Origin: Nitrososphaera sp.
GTDB taxonomy: Archaea; Thermoproteota; Nitrososphaeria; Nitrososphaerales; Nitrososphaeraceae
Assembly (NCBI GenBank): GCA_039938515.1
Contig: JBDUUL010000020.1
Span: 35,062-99,061 of the forward strand
Length of the DNA stretch: 64,000 nucleotides
Direction: 5' to 3'
In this document: piece by piece, positions 1-8,626 of the stretch
Layout of the letters: each line of letters begins with the position of its first letter
Position numbering within the stretch: the first letter of the stretch is position 1
Notes under the pieces: generated by a model
Seen by the model: the letters and a program-made list of their open reading frames with translations, nothing else
Told to the model about the DNA's origin: nothing
The model's database searches: none
Translations under genes and position numbers: made by a program

Positions 1-408
1 ATCGACATCCTTGACTACAGGATAGCTGCAAACCTGCTCGAAAGTGCAGGGGACTATATCGTTGACCTGGCCGGGATCCGCGCGGCTTCAGAGATTCCAC
101 ACATTGAAAAAATCGTCGAGGCAGGCATGCTAGTCGACGACATGCAGGAAAAGGCAGTATCTGCCTTTGTCAACAAGAACAGGAACGACTCGCTCACGGT
201 GGTCAGGATGTACGAGCGCTTTACAGACCTTGTCAATTCGCTCAAGGATGTCTCATCGCTGAACGCCATTGCTTCAAAACGCGACTCCAGCTCGACCATT
301 AACTTTCTCAATATCCTCTATTCGCTTGACAAGATCGCCCGATGCTGGGTGGACATTGCAGACCTGGTAAAGCCGGTGCACCTGACGGCGCCTCTCAAAA
401 ACGCATAG
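1..408 (+). CDS. PhoU-like regulator, C-terminal part
   Basis: Open reading frame enters from the left edge in frame 1, so the N-terminus is missing. The visible 135 residues are alpha-helical and start with a stretch (RIAANLLESAGDYIVDLA) that resembles the PhoU helix signature seen in phosphate-uptake regulators; PhoU proteins modulate phosphate transporter and histidine-kinase activity, and in archaea are often fused to an AbrB domain. That fusion cannot be checked here. The gene ends 17 bases before the convergent mevalonate kinase stop. Family assignment is from pattern recognition of the helical repeat, so moderate confidence. Confidence 0.6.
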   Translation: MDILDYRIAANLLESAGDYIVDLAGIRAASEIPHIEKIVEAGMLVDDMQEKAVSAFVNKNRNDSLTVVRMYERFTDLVNSLKDVSSLNAIASKRDSSSTINFLNILYSLDKIARCWVDIADLVKPVHLTAPLKNA

Positions 409-425
409 AGCCGCTGTTGTAGAAG

Positions 426-1412
426 TTATTCGCTGACAAGGCCATGCGTGTCAATTCCGGTCACAAAGGCCTCGTAGCCATGCTGCTCCACCGCGGCGAG
501 AATTTTTTCTCCTTCTTCATGACTGCCAGCAAGCGCAATGACGGCTCCTCCCCCGCCTGCCCCCGTGACCTTTGCTCCCAGCGCGCCTGCACTTAGTGCG
601 AGCTTTATTATTTCCTCTGCCTTTGGATGAGAGACTCCAAGCCTATGCAGTAGCCGCTGGTTCTGGCCCATGAGGCGGCCCACCCCGACCTTGTCGCCGC
701 GCTCCAGTGCATCGGCAGCTTTGGACGATATATCGTCGAGCTCGTCCTGAAGACTCTTGAAATTGGCAACGTCTCTTTCCTTGAACTTTCTAACCTTGTC
801 CACTTCCTCTCTTGTGGAGTGGGCAATTCCGGTGTTACAGACCAACAAAACCAAATCAGAACCCGGGGTCAAAGGCCTCATGCTCTGGTTCCGGTTGTAG
901 GTCACAAGCCCGCCGAACGTGCTCACATAGCAGTCCGCCCCCGACGCAGTTCCATGCACCATTCCCTCGGCATCCATAGCAAGTCTGCATACCCGCTGCC
1001 TGTCGACCGGCCCGAAAAGAGACACTACGGCAGCAGCAGTTGCTACACAGGAAGCTGCGGAAGAACCCAGTCCTATTCCCGACCGGACGTGTGATTCAAT
1101 ATGAATCCTGATTCCGGGTACCTGCCCGCCAGATTTTTCATGAACAATTTGCCTTGCCAAGTCCAGTAGAGGCGCCAGTCCGCCTGTCTTCCGCCGCTGG
1201 GCGTCCTCTGCGCTTTCCTGCGAACCGACAACCATGCTCTCGCTGCCAAGGTCGGAAATTATGGAGATCCTGCCCGGCTCGTCTGTCAAGGCAGCCTTGG
1301 CGGAGATTCGCCGCTCTATCGATGCGAGAATCGCCGTGCTCCCATGCACGACGAAATGCTCGCCGAAAAGGATTACCTTTGCGGGGGCCGACGCGAAGGA
1401 TGCAGGTTTCAT
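426..1412 (-). CDS. mvk: mevalonate kinase
   Basis: 328-aa GHMP-family kinase that phosphorylates mevalonate to 5-phosphomevalonate in the cytoplasmic isoprenoid pathway feeding archaeal ether lipids. Visible GHMP motifs: N-terminal PAKVILFGEHFVVHG (about residues 10-24), the ATP-binding glycine/serine loop GIGLGSSAAS (about 112-121), and the C-terminal KVTGAGGGGAV loop (about 281-291). Length is typical. Its ATG overlaps the TGA of the upstream MEMO gene by four bases, so the two are probably translationally coupled. It is the last gene of the rpo10-eno-rpsB-MEMO-mvk cluster conserved in many archaea. The AcnX subunits at 58.0-59.6 kb act on the product. Confidence 0.95.
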   Translation of the reverse strand: MKPASFASAPAKVILFGEHFVVHGSTAILASIERRISAKAALTDEPGRISIISDLGSESMVVGSQESAEDAQRRKTGGLAPLLDLARQIVHEKSGGQVPGIRIHIESHVRSGIGLGSSAASCVATAAAVVSLFGPVDRQRVCRLAMDAEGMVHGTASGADCYVSTFGGLVTYNRNQSMRPLTPGSDLVLLVCNTGIAHSTREEVDKVRKFKERDVANFKSLQDELDDISSKAADALERGDKVGVGRLMGQNQRLLHRLGVSHPKAEEIIKLALSAGALGAKVTGAGGGGAVIALAGSHEEGEKILAAVEQHGYEAFVTGIDTHGLVSE

Positions 1413-2287
1413 GTAAATATTATGGAGCAGTATCCGACAACCGCGTCCTTATCTCCTGTGACATCGCCGCTAGTCGCATACTTTAACAGCTCTCCCTTTG
1501 TCGCCCCAAGCCCCTTTGCAGCTATCATGGTGGTGGCTATAGCGCCATAGCCGCACGCAGATACGTCAAGGCGCTCAAGTACGGCATAGAACCTGTTGAC
1601 GTCAAGCGACAGTATTGCATTTATCAGCTCGCCGTCCTTTCTGTGGGCCTCTTCGTTTGGCTCATAGTGAGTCAGGTCTGAGGATCCGATAATGACAGGT
1701 GTCTTGCCCTCTTCGGCGTTTTCTTCGACAGTTTCTTTGATGGCGTTTCCAAGGTCGTATGCGGTGTCCAGGTCCTGCATAATAAGAATAATCGGGACTA
1801 TTGAAAACTCGGCAGAATACTTGCGCTGCCTGATTACCTGGAGGTATGGAAGCTGCACCTCGATGCAGTGGTCCCTGCTGTGTGCAAAATTGTCAAAGTC
1901 AAGTATGCCGGATTTTTTCGAGATAAGTGCTGTCCAATCAGAATTAACGGCGATGCTGCCAATGGGGGTTTCCCACTGGCCGGATTTCATGGTGGCAACA
2001 GTTGAGCCAATTCCGTAGTGATTGGGGCCTACGAGAATGACGTTCTCAAAGTTAGAGCCGGAAATCCGGTAATAGCCATTTGCCGCAACGGCTCCCGAGT
2101 AAGCGTATCCGGCGTGCGGCGAGATCATCCCATAGATTCGTTGGTTTTCAAGCGAGGGCGGCTGCGCGCCTGGCCCGAAGCGCCAGTCTGCAAAAGTGTC
2201 CTCCACTGCTCTGGTCAACTCGCGGGAATTGTCAGGATAAAACATTCCGGCGACTGCAGGCGGGCGCGTGGCAGTATCAGAAGTCAA
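1409..2287 (-). CDS. MEMO1 family protein (AmmeMemoRadiSam system protein B)
   Basis: 292 aa; the N-terminal RPPAVAGMFYP block and the later HAGYAYSGAVA, GPNHYG, HSRDHCIEVQLP and SSDLTHY blocks are the conserved His/Asp/Glu motifs of the MEMO1/dioxygenase-like superfamily. Human MEMO1 binds metal; the archaeal homologues have no settled function but co-occur with an AMMECR1 protein and a radical SAM protein. Here the gene lies between rpsB and mvk, a position typical of archaea. The start ATG is followed by a normal-length family protein. The 191 bases upstream, towards rpsB, hold no gene I can support. Confidence 0.9.
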   Translation of the reverse strand: MTSDTATRPPAVAGMFYPDNSRELTRAVEDTFADWRFGPGAQPPSLENQRIYGMISPHAGYAYSGAVAANGYYRISGSNFENVILVGPNHYGIGSTVATMKSGQWETPIGSIAVNSDWTALISKKSGILDFDNFAHSRDHCIEVQLPYLQVIRQRKYSAEFSIVPIILIMQDLDTAYDLGNAIKETVEENAEEGKTPVIIGSSDLTHYEPNEEAHRKDGELINAILSLDVNRFYAVLERLDVSACGYGAIATTMIAAKGLGATKGELLKYATSGDVTGDKDAVVGYCSIIFT

Positions 2288-2459
2288 GTTATTTCAGACA
2301 ACCCTACCGGCTTGATTGTATAATAAGCGAATGGATGGCTTGCGCGAGTAGGAAACGAAGAATCGGTAAGCTGGAGGCAGGGATACGCAAGACAAAAACC
2401 TCTGCAGTCTGCCATGTACCTGCCTCGTTCTGGACGGTCGCAATTTAAAGAAATCGGTG

Positions 2460-2476
2460 AAGAAAATAAAAGTGAG
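2460..2476 (-). terminator. T-rich terminator after rpsB
   Basis: On the minus strand the bases just after the rpsB stop read as a T-rich run (ACTTTTATTTTC), the usual form of intrinsic archaeal termination signals. No hairpin is evident. This would separate rpsB from the downstream MEMO-mvk pair. Confidence 0.4.
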
Positions 2477-2478
2477 GC

Positions 2479-3222
2479 CTAGAGCAACTCTTCGACCAGC
2501 TTGGTCTCAAAGTCGTCTATGGATGCCTTTGACTCCATTTCGCCGTCTGACTTGATCTTGCTCTGCTTCTTTAGCACTTCACGCGCCAAGAGCCAGTAAG
2601 TCGTGGCAAGTGCCTTGCGGCCTCTGTTGTTTGCCGGCACAACAAGATCCACCTTGGATGTCACGTTGTCGCTGTTTGAAATTGCAATTACCGGTACACC
2701 GGCTCTCGTGGCTTCCAAAACCGCCTGCTGGTCAGCCTGAGGGTCTGTGACTACTACTATTTCCGGCTCCATATAGTCGGGAAGTGAGGGATTCGTAAAT
2801 GTGCCGGGCATAAACCTGCCGAGGATGGGTGTAGCCCCTGTGAGTTCGCAGAATTTTTCAACCGGGGTCTTGCCGTACTCCCTAGCAGAGGTTACTGCAA
2901 CCTTTGAAATGTCGGATCTACCGATAAACTTGGCAGCAACATCGATTCTGGCAAGGGTCTTGCTGATGTCAAGGATGTATAGTCCCTCAGGGTTTGCCTT
3001 GAGTATAAACGGAGCCATGTACTTGGTCTTTACCGGCGTGCCAACACGGATGCCAGTTGACAGTATCATGTTCTCAAGGTCAGTCGTTTCAACATTCTCT
3101 TGTCCCTCAGGGGACTCGACCTGTTCAGAGGAATAAGACTCGGATTGATCAGTGCCCTCGACTTCGCTTACTTCGTCGGCGGCGCTAATCTCGTTGTCTT
3201 CGTTGGGAGATGATTCAGTCAT
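2479..3222 (-). CDS. rpsB: 30S ribosomal protein S2
   Basis: 247 aa. The C-terminal 180 residues carry S2 blocks: YILDISKTLARIDVAAKFI, the TREYGKTPVEKF-like region, GRFMPGTFTNP and VVVTDPQADQQAVLEA. S2 sits on the small subunit platform. The first roughly 45 residues are Glu/Ser-rich and low complexity (DEVSEVEGTDQSES), an acidic extension that is longer than the compact bacterial form. A TATA-like CTATTAAAC (minus strand TTTAATAG) at about 3260-3268 lies 40 bases before the start. Neighbours eno and MEMO confirm the archaeal cluster. Confidence 0.96.
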   Translation of the reverse strand: MTESSPNEDNEISAADEVSEVEGTDQSESYSSEQVESPEGQENVETTDLENMILSTGIRVGTPVKTKYMAPFILKANPEGLYILDISKTLARIDVAAKFIGRSDISKVAVTSAREYGKTPVEKFCELTGATPILGRFMPGTFTNPSLPDYMEPEIVVVTDPQADQQAVLEATRAGVPVIAISNSDNVTSKVDLVVPANNRGRKALATTYWLLAREVLKKQSKIKSDGEMESKASIDDFETKLVEELL

Positions 3223-3257
3223 GTAAATCCTTACGCAGGGGACAGTTTTGCCACTCC

Positions 3258-3269
3258 AGCTATTAAACC
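3258..3269 (-). promoter_or_regulatory. TATA box of rpsB
   Basis: Minus strand GGTTTAATAGCT at this position, about 40 bases upstream of the rpsB ATG, fits an archaeal TATA element giving a short leader. The rest of the 235-base gap between rpsB and eno holds no gene that I trust; rpoK, which is found near here in some archaea, is not present. Confidence 0.45.
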
Positions 3270-3457
3270 ATGCTACAAACTAGGCGTATGTGGCGTTTAT
3301 TAAGAATATTCATGCGCAGGCCTACCGGCGCATATTCGGCCATGAACCCGCAAATCCGCAGATTCCAAATGCAGGCCTATCGCAAGATTGCTGCCAAATC
3401 GCTAGAGACAAGCGCACAATCCGCTTTGCCCAAAGCTCTGCCAAAGCCCGCCTTTTG

Positions 3458-4699
3458 CTAGATTATGCGGGCCATCCCAGCAACTAGACCGTGCTCTGAA
3501 AGCCGGACAAGTTCATTGAGCTTGGCTACGCGCTCGCCTCCAAGCACGCCGGACTTGAGCATCTTCGAGCCCGTCGCCACGGCGATATGGGAAATGTGCG
3601 AGTCTACTGATTCGCCTGACCTATGTGAGGTGATTATGCCTACGTCGCGCTTGTTGCACTCTGCTGCAAACTGCATAGCATCATAGAGGCTACCGGCCTG
3701 GTTCACCTTCAGGATAGCTCCGCTGCAGGCGCCATACTCGGCAGCCTCCCTCACCTTTGCCGCGTTTGTAACCAGCATGTCGTCGCCGGTCACGTACGTC
3801 TTTGGGTTCTTCTTGGTGATTTCTGCCATGCTTTCAAAATCTTCTTCCTGAACAGGGTCTTCTGCGTAGATTAGCTTGTAGTCCTTGATGAGTCTGTTTG
3901 CAAACTCGATTTGCTCGCCGACATCGCGCTTGATTCCCTGGCGGGCATAATCATACACCTTCTTTTTTTCGTCCCAAAAAGAAGAGCTTGCAAAATCAAT
4001 GCCAAGTGAAATCTCTTTTCCAAGCGTGTAACCGCAGTTCCGAGTTGCCTTCTCCACGATTTCAAGAGCCTGGTCGTTGTTGACGTTTGGGGCCCATGCG
4101 CCCTCGTCGCCCCTGCCATAAGTAAACCGCTTGTCTATTGATTCGATTACCTTCCGGGTCTCTGCGTGCAGTCTAAAGTTGGTCTCAAGAGCCGAAACTA
4201 TGTCCCGGGCTCCGGTAGGACATGCGAGGATTTCCTGTATGTCAGGGGTCCCGGGTCCTGCATGAGCCCCTCCGCCAAGAATGTTTCCAAGTGGGAAAGG
4301 AAATGCGTATGGCCCCTTCGGGTTTAGCTGCCTGAAAAGGGGAACATCCGCGGCCTTGGCGGCGCTTTCCGCAGCTGCAATGCTCAGGGCGTATGCCACT
4401 GAACCTCCGATCTTGCTGTAGTTCTGTGTATCGTCGATTTTTCTTAGGATATCATAGACTGCCTTCAAGTCAGCCGCGTTTGCTCCAACGAACTTGGATG
4501 CATTGGCATTGAGGGCAGACAGGGCCCTTTCTGGCTTGTTCTCTGGAAAACTTTGGGCTTCCAGTTTGCCAACGCTTGCGCCGGAGGGCGCGCAGGCGCG
4601 TCCCATGAACTTGTTATCGGAAACGACGTCAACTTCAATTGTTTTACTGCCCCGGCTGTTGAAAATGATGCGACCGCGGACTGAAGAAATGGAAGCCAA
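3458..4699 (-). CDS. eno: enolase
   Basis: 413 aa; interconverts 2-phosphoglycerate and phosphoenolpyruvate. N-terminal SVRGRIIFNSRGSKTIEVDV matches the enolase start (I..RQILDSRGNPTVEVDV in others), followed by the GASVG loop, and the C-terminal barrel shows YAEDPVQEEDFE, VTGDDMLVTN, KVNQAGSL and the signature ITSHRSGESVD (about residues 354-364), which carries the catalytic His/Arg/Ser block. Start ATG is the first in frame and gives the expected N-terminus. It lies 28 bases downstream of rpo10 on the same strand and is likely cotranscribed with it. Confidence 0.97.
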   Translation of the reverse strand: MASISSVRGRIIFNSRGSKTIEVDVVSDNKFMGRACAPSGASVGKLEAQSFPENKPERALSALNANASKFVGANAADLKAVYDILRKIDDTQNYSKIGGSVAYALSIAAAESAAKAADVPLFRQLNPKGPYAFPFPLGNILGGGAHAGPGTPDIQEILACPTGARDIVSALETNFRLHAETRKVIESIDKRFTYGRGDEGAWAPNVNNDQALEIVEKATRNCGYTLGKEISLGIDFASSSFWDEKKKVYDYARQGIKRDVGEQIEFANRLIKDYKLIYAEDPVQEEDFESMAEITKKNPKTYVTGDDMLVTNAAKVREAAEYGACSGAILKVNQAGSLYDAMQFAAECNKRDVGIITSHRSGESVDSHISHIAVATGSKMLKSGVLGGERVAKLNELVRLSEHGLVAGMARII

Positions 4700-4727
4700 T
4701 ACGTTGACTGGACTTTGAAGACGATAT

Positions 4728-4973
4728 TTATTCTATTTCAGATTGGATCTCTGACATGCGGCGCCTCAGGGCCTCATAGTAGGGAATTATCTGATAGATT
4801 GTCTCTACGCTCGAGACAAACATCCTTCTGCAGCAATACCGCTTGATGCCGATAGAGTCCATAACCTTTGCAGGATCCTCGCCAGCTTTTACGCGGATAG
4901 AGTACTGCTGAAACCTGTCTGCGATGAGGCCTCCACAAGTAAAACACCTGACAGGCACTAGCATTGCTTGCAT
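4728..4973 (-). CDS. rpoN: DNA-directed RNA polymerase subunit Rpo10 (RpoN)
   Basis: 81 aa with the hallmark MLVPVRCFTCGG zinc-binding start and the second Cys pair in KRYCCRRMF, matching the atypical CX2CG...CC zinc site of Rpo10/RPB10, a structural subunit of archaeal and eukaryotic polymerases. Family members usually begin M-[IL]-[IV]-PVRCF, so the second ATG (4964) may be the real start; a TATA-like TTTTTATTA at 4990-4998 on the minus strand supports a leaderless start in the 4964-4973 interval. It heads the rpoN-eno-rpsB group and forms the last core gene before the accessory island. Confidence 0.95.
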   Translation of the reverse strand: MQAMLVPVRCFTCGGLIADRFQQYSIRVKAGEDPAKVMDSIGIKRYCCRRMFVSSVETIYQIIPYYEALRRRMSEIQSEIE

Positions 4974-5116
4974 TTACATTTCACCCTGCTAATAAAAACG
5001 CTTGGCGGTGGGCGAAGGCCCGATTTCCTTGAATGCAATCTCGCATTCCCCAATAAATTATAGATACTGTGACATATCTCCCCTAAAATACGACCTCAGA
5101 GCATTAATTACAGTCA

Positions 5117-6250
5117 ATGACTACCGCAATTGACGAACCGCTATTAAATTCTGCCGCTTATAGTAATTTCGTAGACTCCATAAGAAGCCCATTCAGTCTC
5201 AGACTTTACAGCAAGGCTCTTCAGCGATACATGAGATTTCACGGTCTGACAGATTTTGACGCTATGGCTGCCGAGGACGCAAAGACGATTCAAATAAGGG
5301 TCCAGGCGTACATCTCGGAACTTCGATACAAACGGAACCTAAGAGCTCAAACCATAATTGTAAACCTTTCAGCGATTATCCATTTCTACCAATACAATGA
5401 CGTTATCGGCGTCAACTGGAAAAAGCTAAAGGCGTTCTGTGGAGAGAGAAAAAGGGCAGTTAAGGACCGAGCATATACTATAGATGAAATTCGCAAACTC
5501 CTAGATCATGCTGACGACAGAAAGAGGATAATGATTTTACTCATGGCATCCGCGGGGCTGCGCATAGGCTCAATTGCGGACCTGAAAATCAGGAATCTAG
5601 AGCGCATAAGCGGACTATACAAGATAATGTTGTACGAGGGGGCGGATGAGGAGTATTTTACATTCTGTACGCCTGAGTGCGTGGCGGTTATTGACCTATA
5701 CCTAGAGAAAAGAAAGCGTGCAGGCGAGGATCTGACGCCTGATGCTCCATTGATAAGAGAGGAATTTTCACGGTCGGACGCAAGGAATCCGAGACACGTG
5801 TCAACAACTACCCTGAATACACTGATGAAAGGGCTCCTAGTTACAGCCGGCATTCGCGAGACTAAAGGTTACAGTAGTCGCAAGCGACACGACGTAATGG
5901 CGAATCATGGTCTACGAAAATTCTTCAACACTCAGCTGATCAAAGCCGGCGTAAATCACACGGTGAAGGAACACCTAATGGGGCATAAAACGGGATTAGA
6001 CATCTCTTATGCTAGGCTCACAGACGAGGAAATAACCCGCGAATACCTAAAAGCCGCCGACCTTCTCACGATCGAAAGTGAAAGCAAGCTCAGGTCCGAG
6101 ATCCGAGATCTGGAGAAGAAGCTGAGCGCCGAAGCCAAACTGCGAGAGAAAATTATGTCTGAAATTGATGCGAAGAATAAGCCTCTGCTCGACCAAATGG
6201 CGGAAATCCAGGAGCGCCTTAACAAGTTCCCTAAGCTTAGGCTAGACTAG
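5117..6250 (+). CDS. tyrosine recombinase (integrase, XerD/phage type)
   Basis: 377 aa. Residues about 15-105 form a SAM-like helical core-binding domain; the catalytic domain shows Arg149 in ASAGLRIGS, the His264-x-x-Arg267 box in NHGLRKFF, His290 in LMGHK and the nucleophile Tyr298 in DISYARL, so all expected catalytic residues are present. Residues about 318-372 are a charged heptad-like helix (ESESKLRSEIRDLEKK), probably a coiled coil, longer than in Xer proteins. It is the first gene after the core rpoN cluster and a likely mobilisation enzyme for the island to its right. Unlike SSV-type integrases it is not split by an attachment site. Start ATG follows a TATA-like AATTATAG at about 5057. 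Confidence 0.93.
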   Translation: MTTAIDEPLLNSAAYSNFVDSIRSPFSLRLYSKALQRYMRFHGLTDFDAMAAEDAKTIQIRVQAYISELRYKRNLRAQTIIVNLSAIIHFYQYNDVIGVNWKKLKAFCGERKRAVKDRAYTIDEIRKLLDHADDRKRIMILLMASAGLRIGSIADLKIRNLERISGLYKIMLYEGADEEYFTFCTPECVAVIDLYLEKRKRAGEDLTPDAPLIREEFSRSDARNPRHVSTTTLNTLMKGLLVTAGIRETKGYSSRKRHDVMANHGLRKFFNTQLIKAGVNHTVKEHLMGHKTGLDISYARLTDEEITREYLKAADLLTIESESKLRSEIRDLEKKLSAEAKLREKIMSEIDAKNKPLLDQMAEIQERLNKFPKLRLD

Positions 6251-6352
6251 AGCCTCAGCGGACTATACTTATTATACATTTATGAAGGAGAAATTCACGC
6301 TCAATTTGTGAAGGCACCACATATTATATTTTTGAACTTTACAAAATAAACC

Positions 6353-6475
6353 ATGTCCGAATGCGTAGCAATAACAGGTGATATACAGGCGGACTTTTTG
6401 CGTCAGGTTAGCAAGATGCTACAGCATATCGAAAACTGCGAGCGTTGCCGCGAGCATTTCGGCGCAGTTCAATAG
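6353..6475 (+). CDS. zinc-finger microprotein (40 aa)
   Basis: Small ORF below 60 codons: MSECVAITGDIQADFLR... ending ...HFGAVQ. It contains His25-x3-Cys29-x2-Cys32-x2-His35 (HIENCERCREH), a compact zinc-site layout like the HxxxCxxC motif of anti-sigma zinc-binding domains. An AT-rich TATA-like stretch (CATATTATATTTTT, 6319-6332) lies about 26 bases upstream of the ATG, predicting a leaderless mRNA. The stop is 7 bases before the ATG at 6483 of the next gene, so the two are probably one transcription unit. No family recognised; the zinc site and spacing are seen, the role is inference (protein or DNA contact regulating the operon). Confidence 0.6.
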   Translation: MSECVAITGDIQADFLRQVSKMLQHIENCERCREHFGAVQ

Positions 6476-6482
6476 TGTAGAG

Positions 6483-7562
6483 ATGGTTAATTACAAAATG
6501 GGTCTCACTGCAAAAATTTTTGTTACTGATAGTCAAATCTTGAAGGGTAGACCAGTCCCAGATCTTTCTCGAAAAAGTATACCAAATGCCGATTTAGTAC
6601 AGAATGTCCGATCTAGCGAAATTGAACAGCTAGCCTTGGAAAAATATCAGAAAAACGGTAGTGGTATAACATTTGTAAACTTGATTGAAAGTGGGCTTGC
6701 TACGAGCAAGTCGAAGGCTCAGGCGATGCTAAAATATCATTCAAATCGTTCTCTGGTGCTTTTCACCATACCTGATAAACGTACAAAACCTCAACAGTAT
6801 TATCCGTCATCGTTAAAAGCCGAAATTGTCACTAGAACTACACCAATTCGCCCCACGGGGGTATTCTACTTTGATCACGAGCATAACCAAGATGCCTTAT
6901 GCGCTGATACGTTGCTTGATCCAGTAAGGGCTAACACGCTTATCGAGTATGCTTTGCCGCTCCTAAAGGACGCACCGCTGCATATCCATAACATACACTT
7001 TAAGCTATGTCTGCCTACTGAAACGTATCCAGCTCTAAAAGCCGATATTGTAAATGGTAACAAGGGTAAGCAGTGGAAGATTCCTGTAGGCTATAGAAGC
7101 GTCAAGTTATCGTTCTATCCTTCTGGCTCGCTCGAGATCGTCGTGGTTTGTTCTAGACATGCTTTCCCGCTAGTTTCAGAGAGTCATAGGACCGAGCTAA
7201 ATGCGTTCCTAGGCGAAGTTAGAGGCGCGCTTTCCGTCATTCTGCACGACGAGAGACATCACATCATTCCAGCTATCAGCGATTGGCTAGTCACGCAGTT
7301 AGACATCAATAGGGACGTTTCAATATCGAGCTGCAAAGTCAGCGATTTACAACTGAACCACTCTGAACAGTATCGATACTACGATAACGTTTTCAGGGTG
7401 TATCTTAAGCCAATCAATGATAAATTATTCTATAGGTTTGAGAAGACTGTTAATCCCAATAAACCGTACGGAGAGACTATCGCCGAAGCGTTCACCTTAG
7501 AGGGACTTAACAAACGGTTAATCGCGCTGGAAACGTCAAAGGGTAAAGAGGGTATGACATGA
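6483..7562 (+). CDS. unknown island protein, 359 aa
   Basis: The open frame begins at 6378, but the first 35 codons overlap the zinc microprotein and look non-coding, so I start at ATG 6483 (MVNYKMGLTAKIF). The N-terminal about 100 residues read like a helix-rich domain (EIEQLALEKYQKNGS..FVNLIESGLATSKSKAQAML), possibly winged-helix; the rest is mixed alpha/beta with no transmembrane segment. I do not recognise a family and see no catalytic motif. Its TGA overlaps the ATG of the next HTH gene (ATGA), so the pair is translationally coupled. Position just after an integrase suggests a role in replication, excision or control of the element; that is inference. Confidence 0.8.
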   Translation: MVNYKMGLTAKIFVTDSQILKGRPVPDLSRKSIPNADLVQNVRSSEIEQLALEKYQKNGSGITFVNLIESGLATSKSKAQAMLKYHSNRSLVLFTIPDKRTKPQQYYPSSLKAEIVTRTTPIRPTGVFYFDHEHNQDALCADTLLDPVRANTLIEYALPLLKDAPLHIHNIHFKLCLPTETYPALKADIVNGNKGKQWKIPVGYRSVKLSFYPSGSLEIVVVCSRHAFPLVSESHRTELNAFLGEVRGALSVILHDERHHIIPAISDWLVTQLDINRDVSISSCKVSDLQLNHSEQYRYYDNVFRVYLKPINDKLFYRFEKTVNPNKPYGETIAEAFTLEGLNKRLIALETSKGKEGMT

Positions 7563-8164
7563 GCGATATTCCTGCAAACTCTCCCGAAATTGAAAGCGTC
7601 GATCCAGCATTAATGCAAGGCGCTAACCTGATCAAACCTATGCAGAAATTCTCACCATATACCAAGGCAGAACGGCATAAGCGCCGCAAGGAGGTCTTTA
7701 GGCTTCATTTCGAGTATGGATATTCGGCTAGCAAGATTTCAGAAATAATGAAAGTCAGTAGAGGGACCATTAATTCAGATATCAGATTTCTATACGCCCA
7801 AACGCGAAAGACTGAAGGAACAACTACTTTCGACGAGGACATGCGTAGATATCTTGTACGACTCTCCATTCAGCAAGCTCGCCTACGCTCCTATCTAGAC
7901 AAGGCAACGGACCTTGAAACCAGGCTATCTATAGAGCGACTTATGGCTGAACTAGATCTTCGGCTTGTAAATGCGGGTTTGAAGATCCTCGATTCCAGGC
8001 TTGCGTTCTCTGAAGCAGTAGCAAATGCGGTAAACCAAATCGCGGAGAAGGAGAAAATCGATCGGCGTTACATGCTGCCGGACCAGCAATTCAGTATTTC
8101 CAAAAAGGCTTGGTCCGAAATTGAGCATATAATAGAGAAGGACCGACATGGTGGAGAGCTATGA
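7559..8164 (+). CDS. HTH DNA-binding protein
   Basis: 201 aa. Residues about 38-72 contain a resolvase/sigma-like helix-turn-helix: HKRRKEVFRLHFEYGYSASK followed by ISEIMKVSRGTINSDIRFLY, i.e. a 'scan for module, bind, recognise' pattern. The C-terminal two thirds are helical and charged, likely for multimerisation. ATG overlaps the stop of the 359-aa gene by four bases, implying coupled synthesis and perhaps a complex. Unknown family; a regulator or partner of the preceding protein in the mobile element is the most economical reading. Confidence 0.8.
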   Translation: MSDIPANSPEIESVDPALMQGANLIKPMQKFSPYTKAERHKRRKEVFRLHFEYGYSASKISEIMKVSRGTINSDIRFLYAQTRKTEGTTTFDEDMRRYLVRLSIQQARLRSYLDKATDLETRLSIERLMAELDLRLVNAGLKILDSRLAFSEAVANAVNQIAEKEKIDRRYMLPDQQFSISKKAWSEIEHIIEKDRHGGEL

Positions 8165-8291
8165 AAAATCCGGAATTAGCCTATTGCGAGTACTTCGGCA
8201 GGCTCGCTTAAACTACGGAACAAAAAATTCGTCTAATCGGGAAACTAGTAGAGGGACACAAACTGACTTTCGATCTTAATAATAAAAGCAT

Positions 8292-8534
8292 ATGGGAGAT
8301 GCCATTTTCCTTTCTAGGTATTATGATCCAGAGCTAGGACAAAAATTGAAAGTAATAGCTTGGGGAATAAGCGTTCCAATAGGTAACGCAAACCACATGT
8401 TCCAAAGACAAAAAAACGAGAGAGGAATTTCCTTTTGGATCGACGTCTGTAACCGCCAGATATCGGAGTGGACAAAAATATTTGGTGAACTTGATGCCGA
8501 AATTGTGAAAGTTAATGTGAGAAGGAGTACCTGA
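8292..8534 (+). CDS. hypothetical protein, 80 aa
   Basis: Soluble, no signal peptide or membrane segment; contains KVIAWGISVPIG and a Trp/Ile/Phe-rich amphipathic C-terminal half. I recognise no family. ATG follows AATAATAAAAGCAT, a plausible promoter element though close to the start. It stands between the HTH gene and another ORFan in the AT-rich island. The 127 bases upstream hold only a 16-codon open frame (8161-8211) overlapping the HTH stop, which I do not call. Confidence 0.45.
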   Translation: MGDAIFLSRYYDPELGQKLKVIAWGISVPIGNANHMFQRQKNERGISFWIDVCNRQISEWTKIFGELDAEIVKVNVRRST

Positions 8535-8626
8535 GATAGTTGAGCCTAAATACCACAAGCAAGATTTCGTAGCTCGTTTTTAAGTAAGGTACTCACAATA
8601 AGTAAAAGTCAAGGAAGGTTCAATCA

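Noticed and set aside
3270..3487. Two small plus-strand ORFs between rpsB and eno
   Set aside because: Different frames overlap each other, no promoter, no conserved motif; probably promoter region of rpsB. No rpoK found.
8161..8211. 16-codon ORF (MKNPELAYCEYFGRLA) overlapping the HTH gene stop
   Set aside because: Too short, no conserved feature; overlap with the stop alone is weak evidence.
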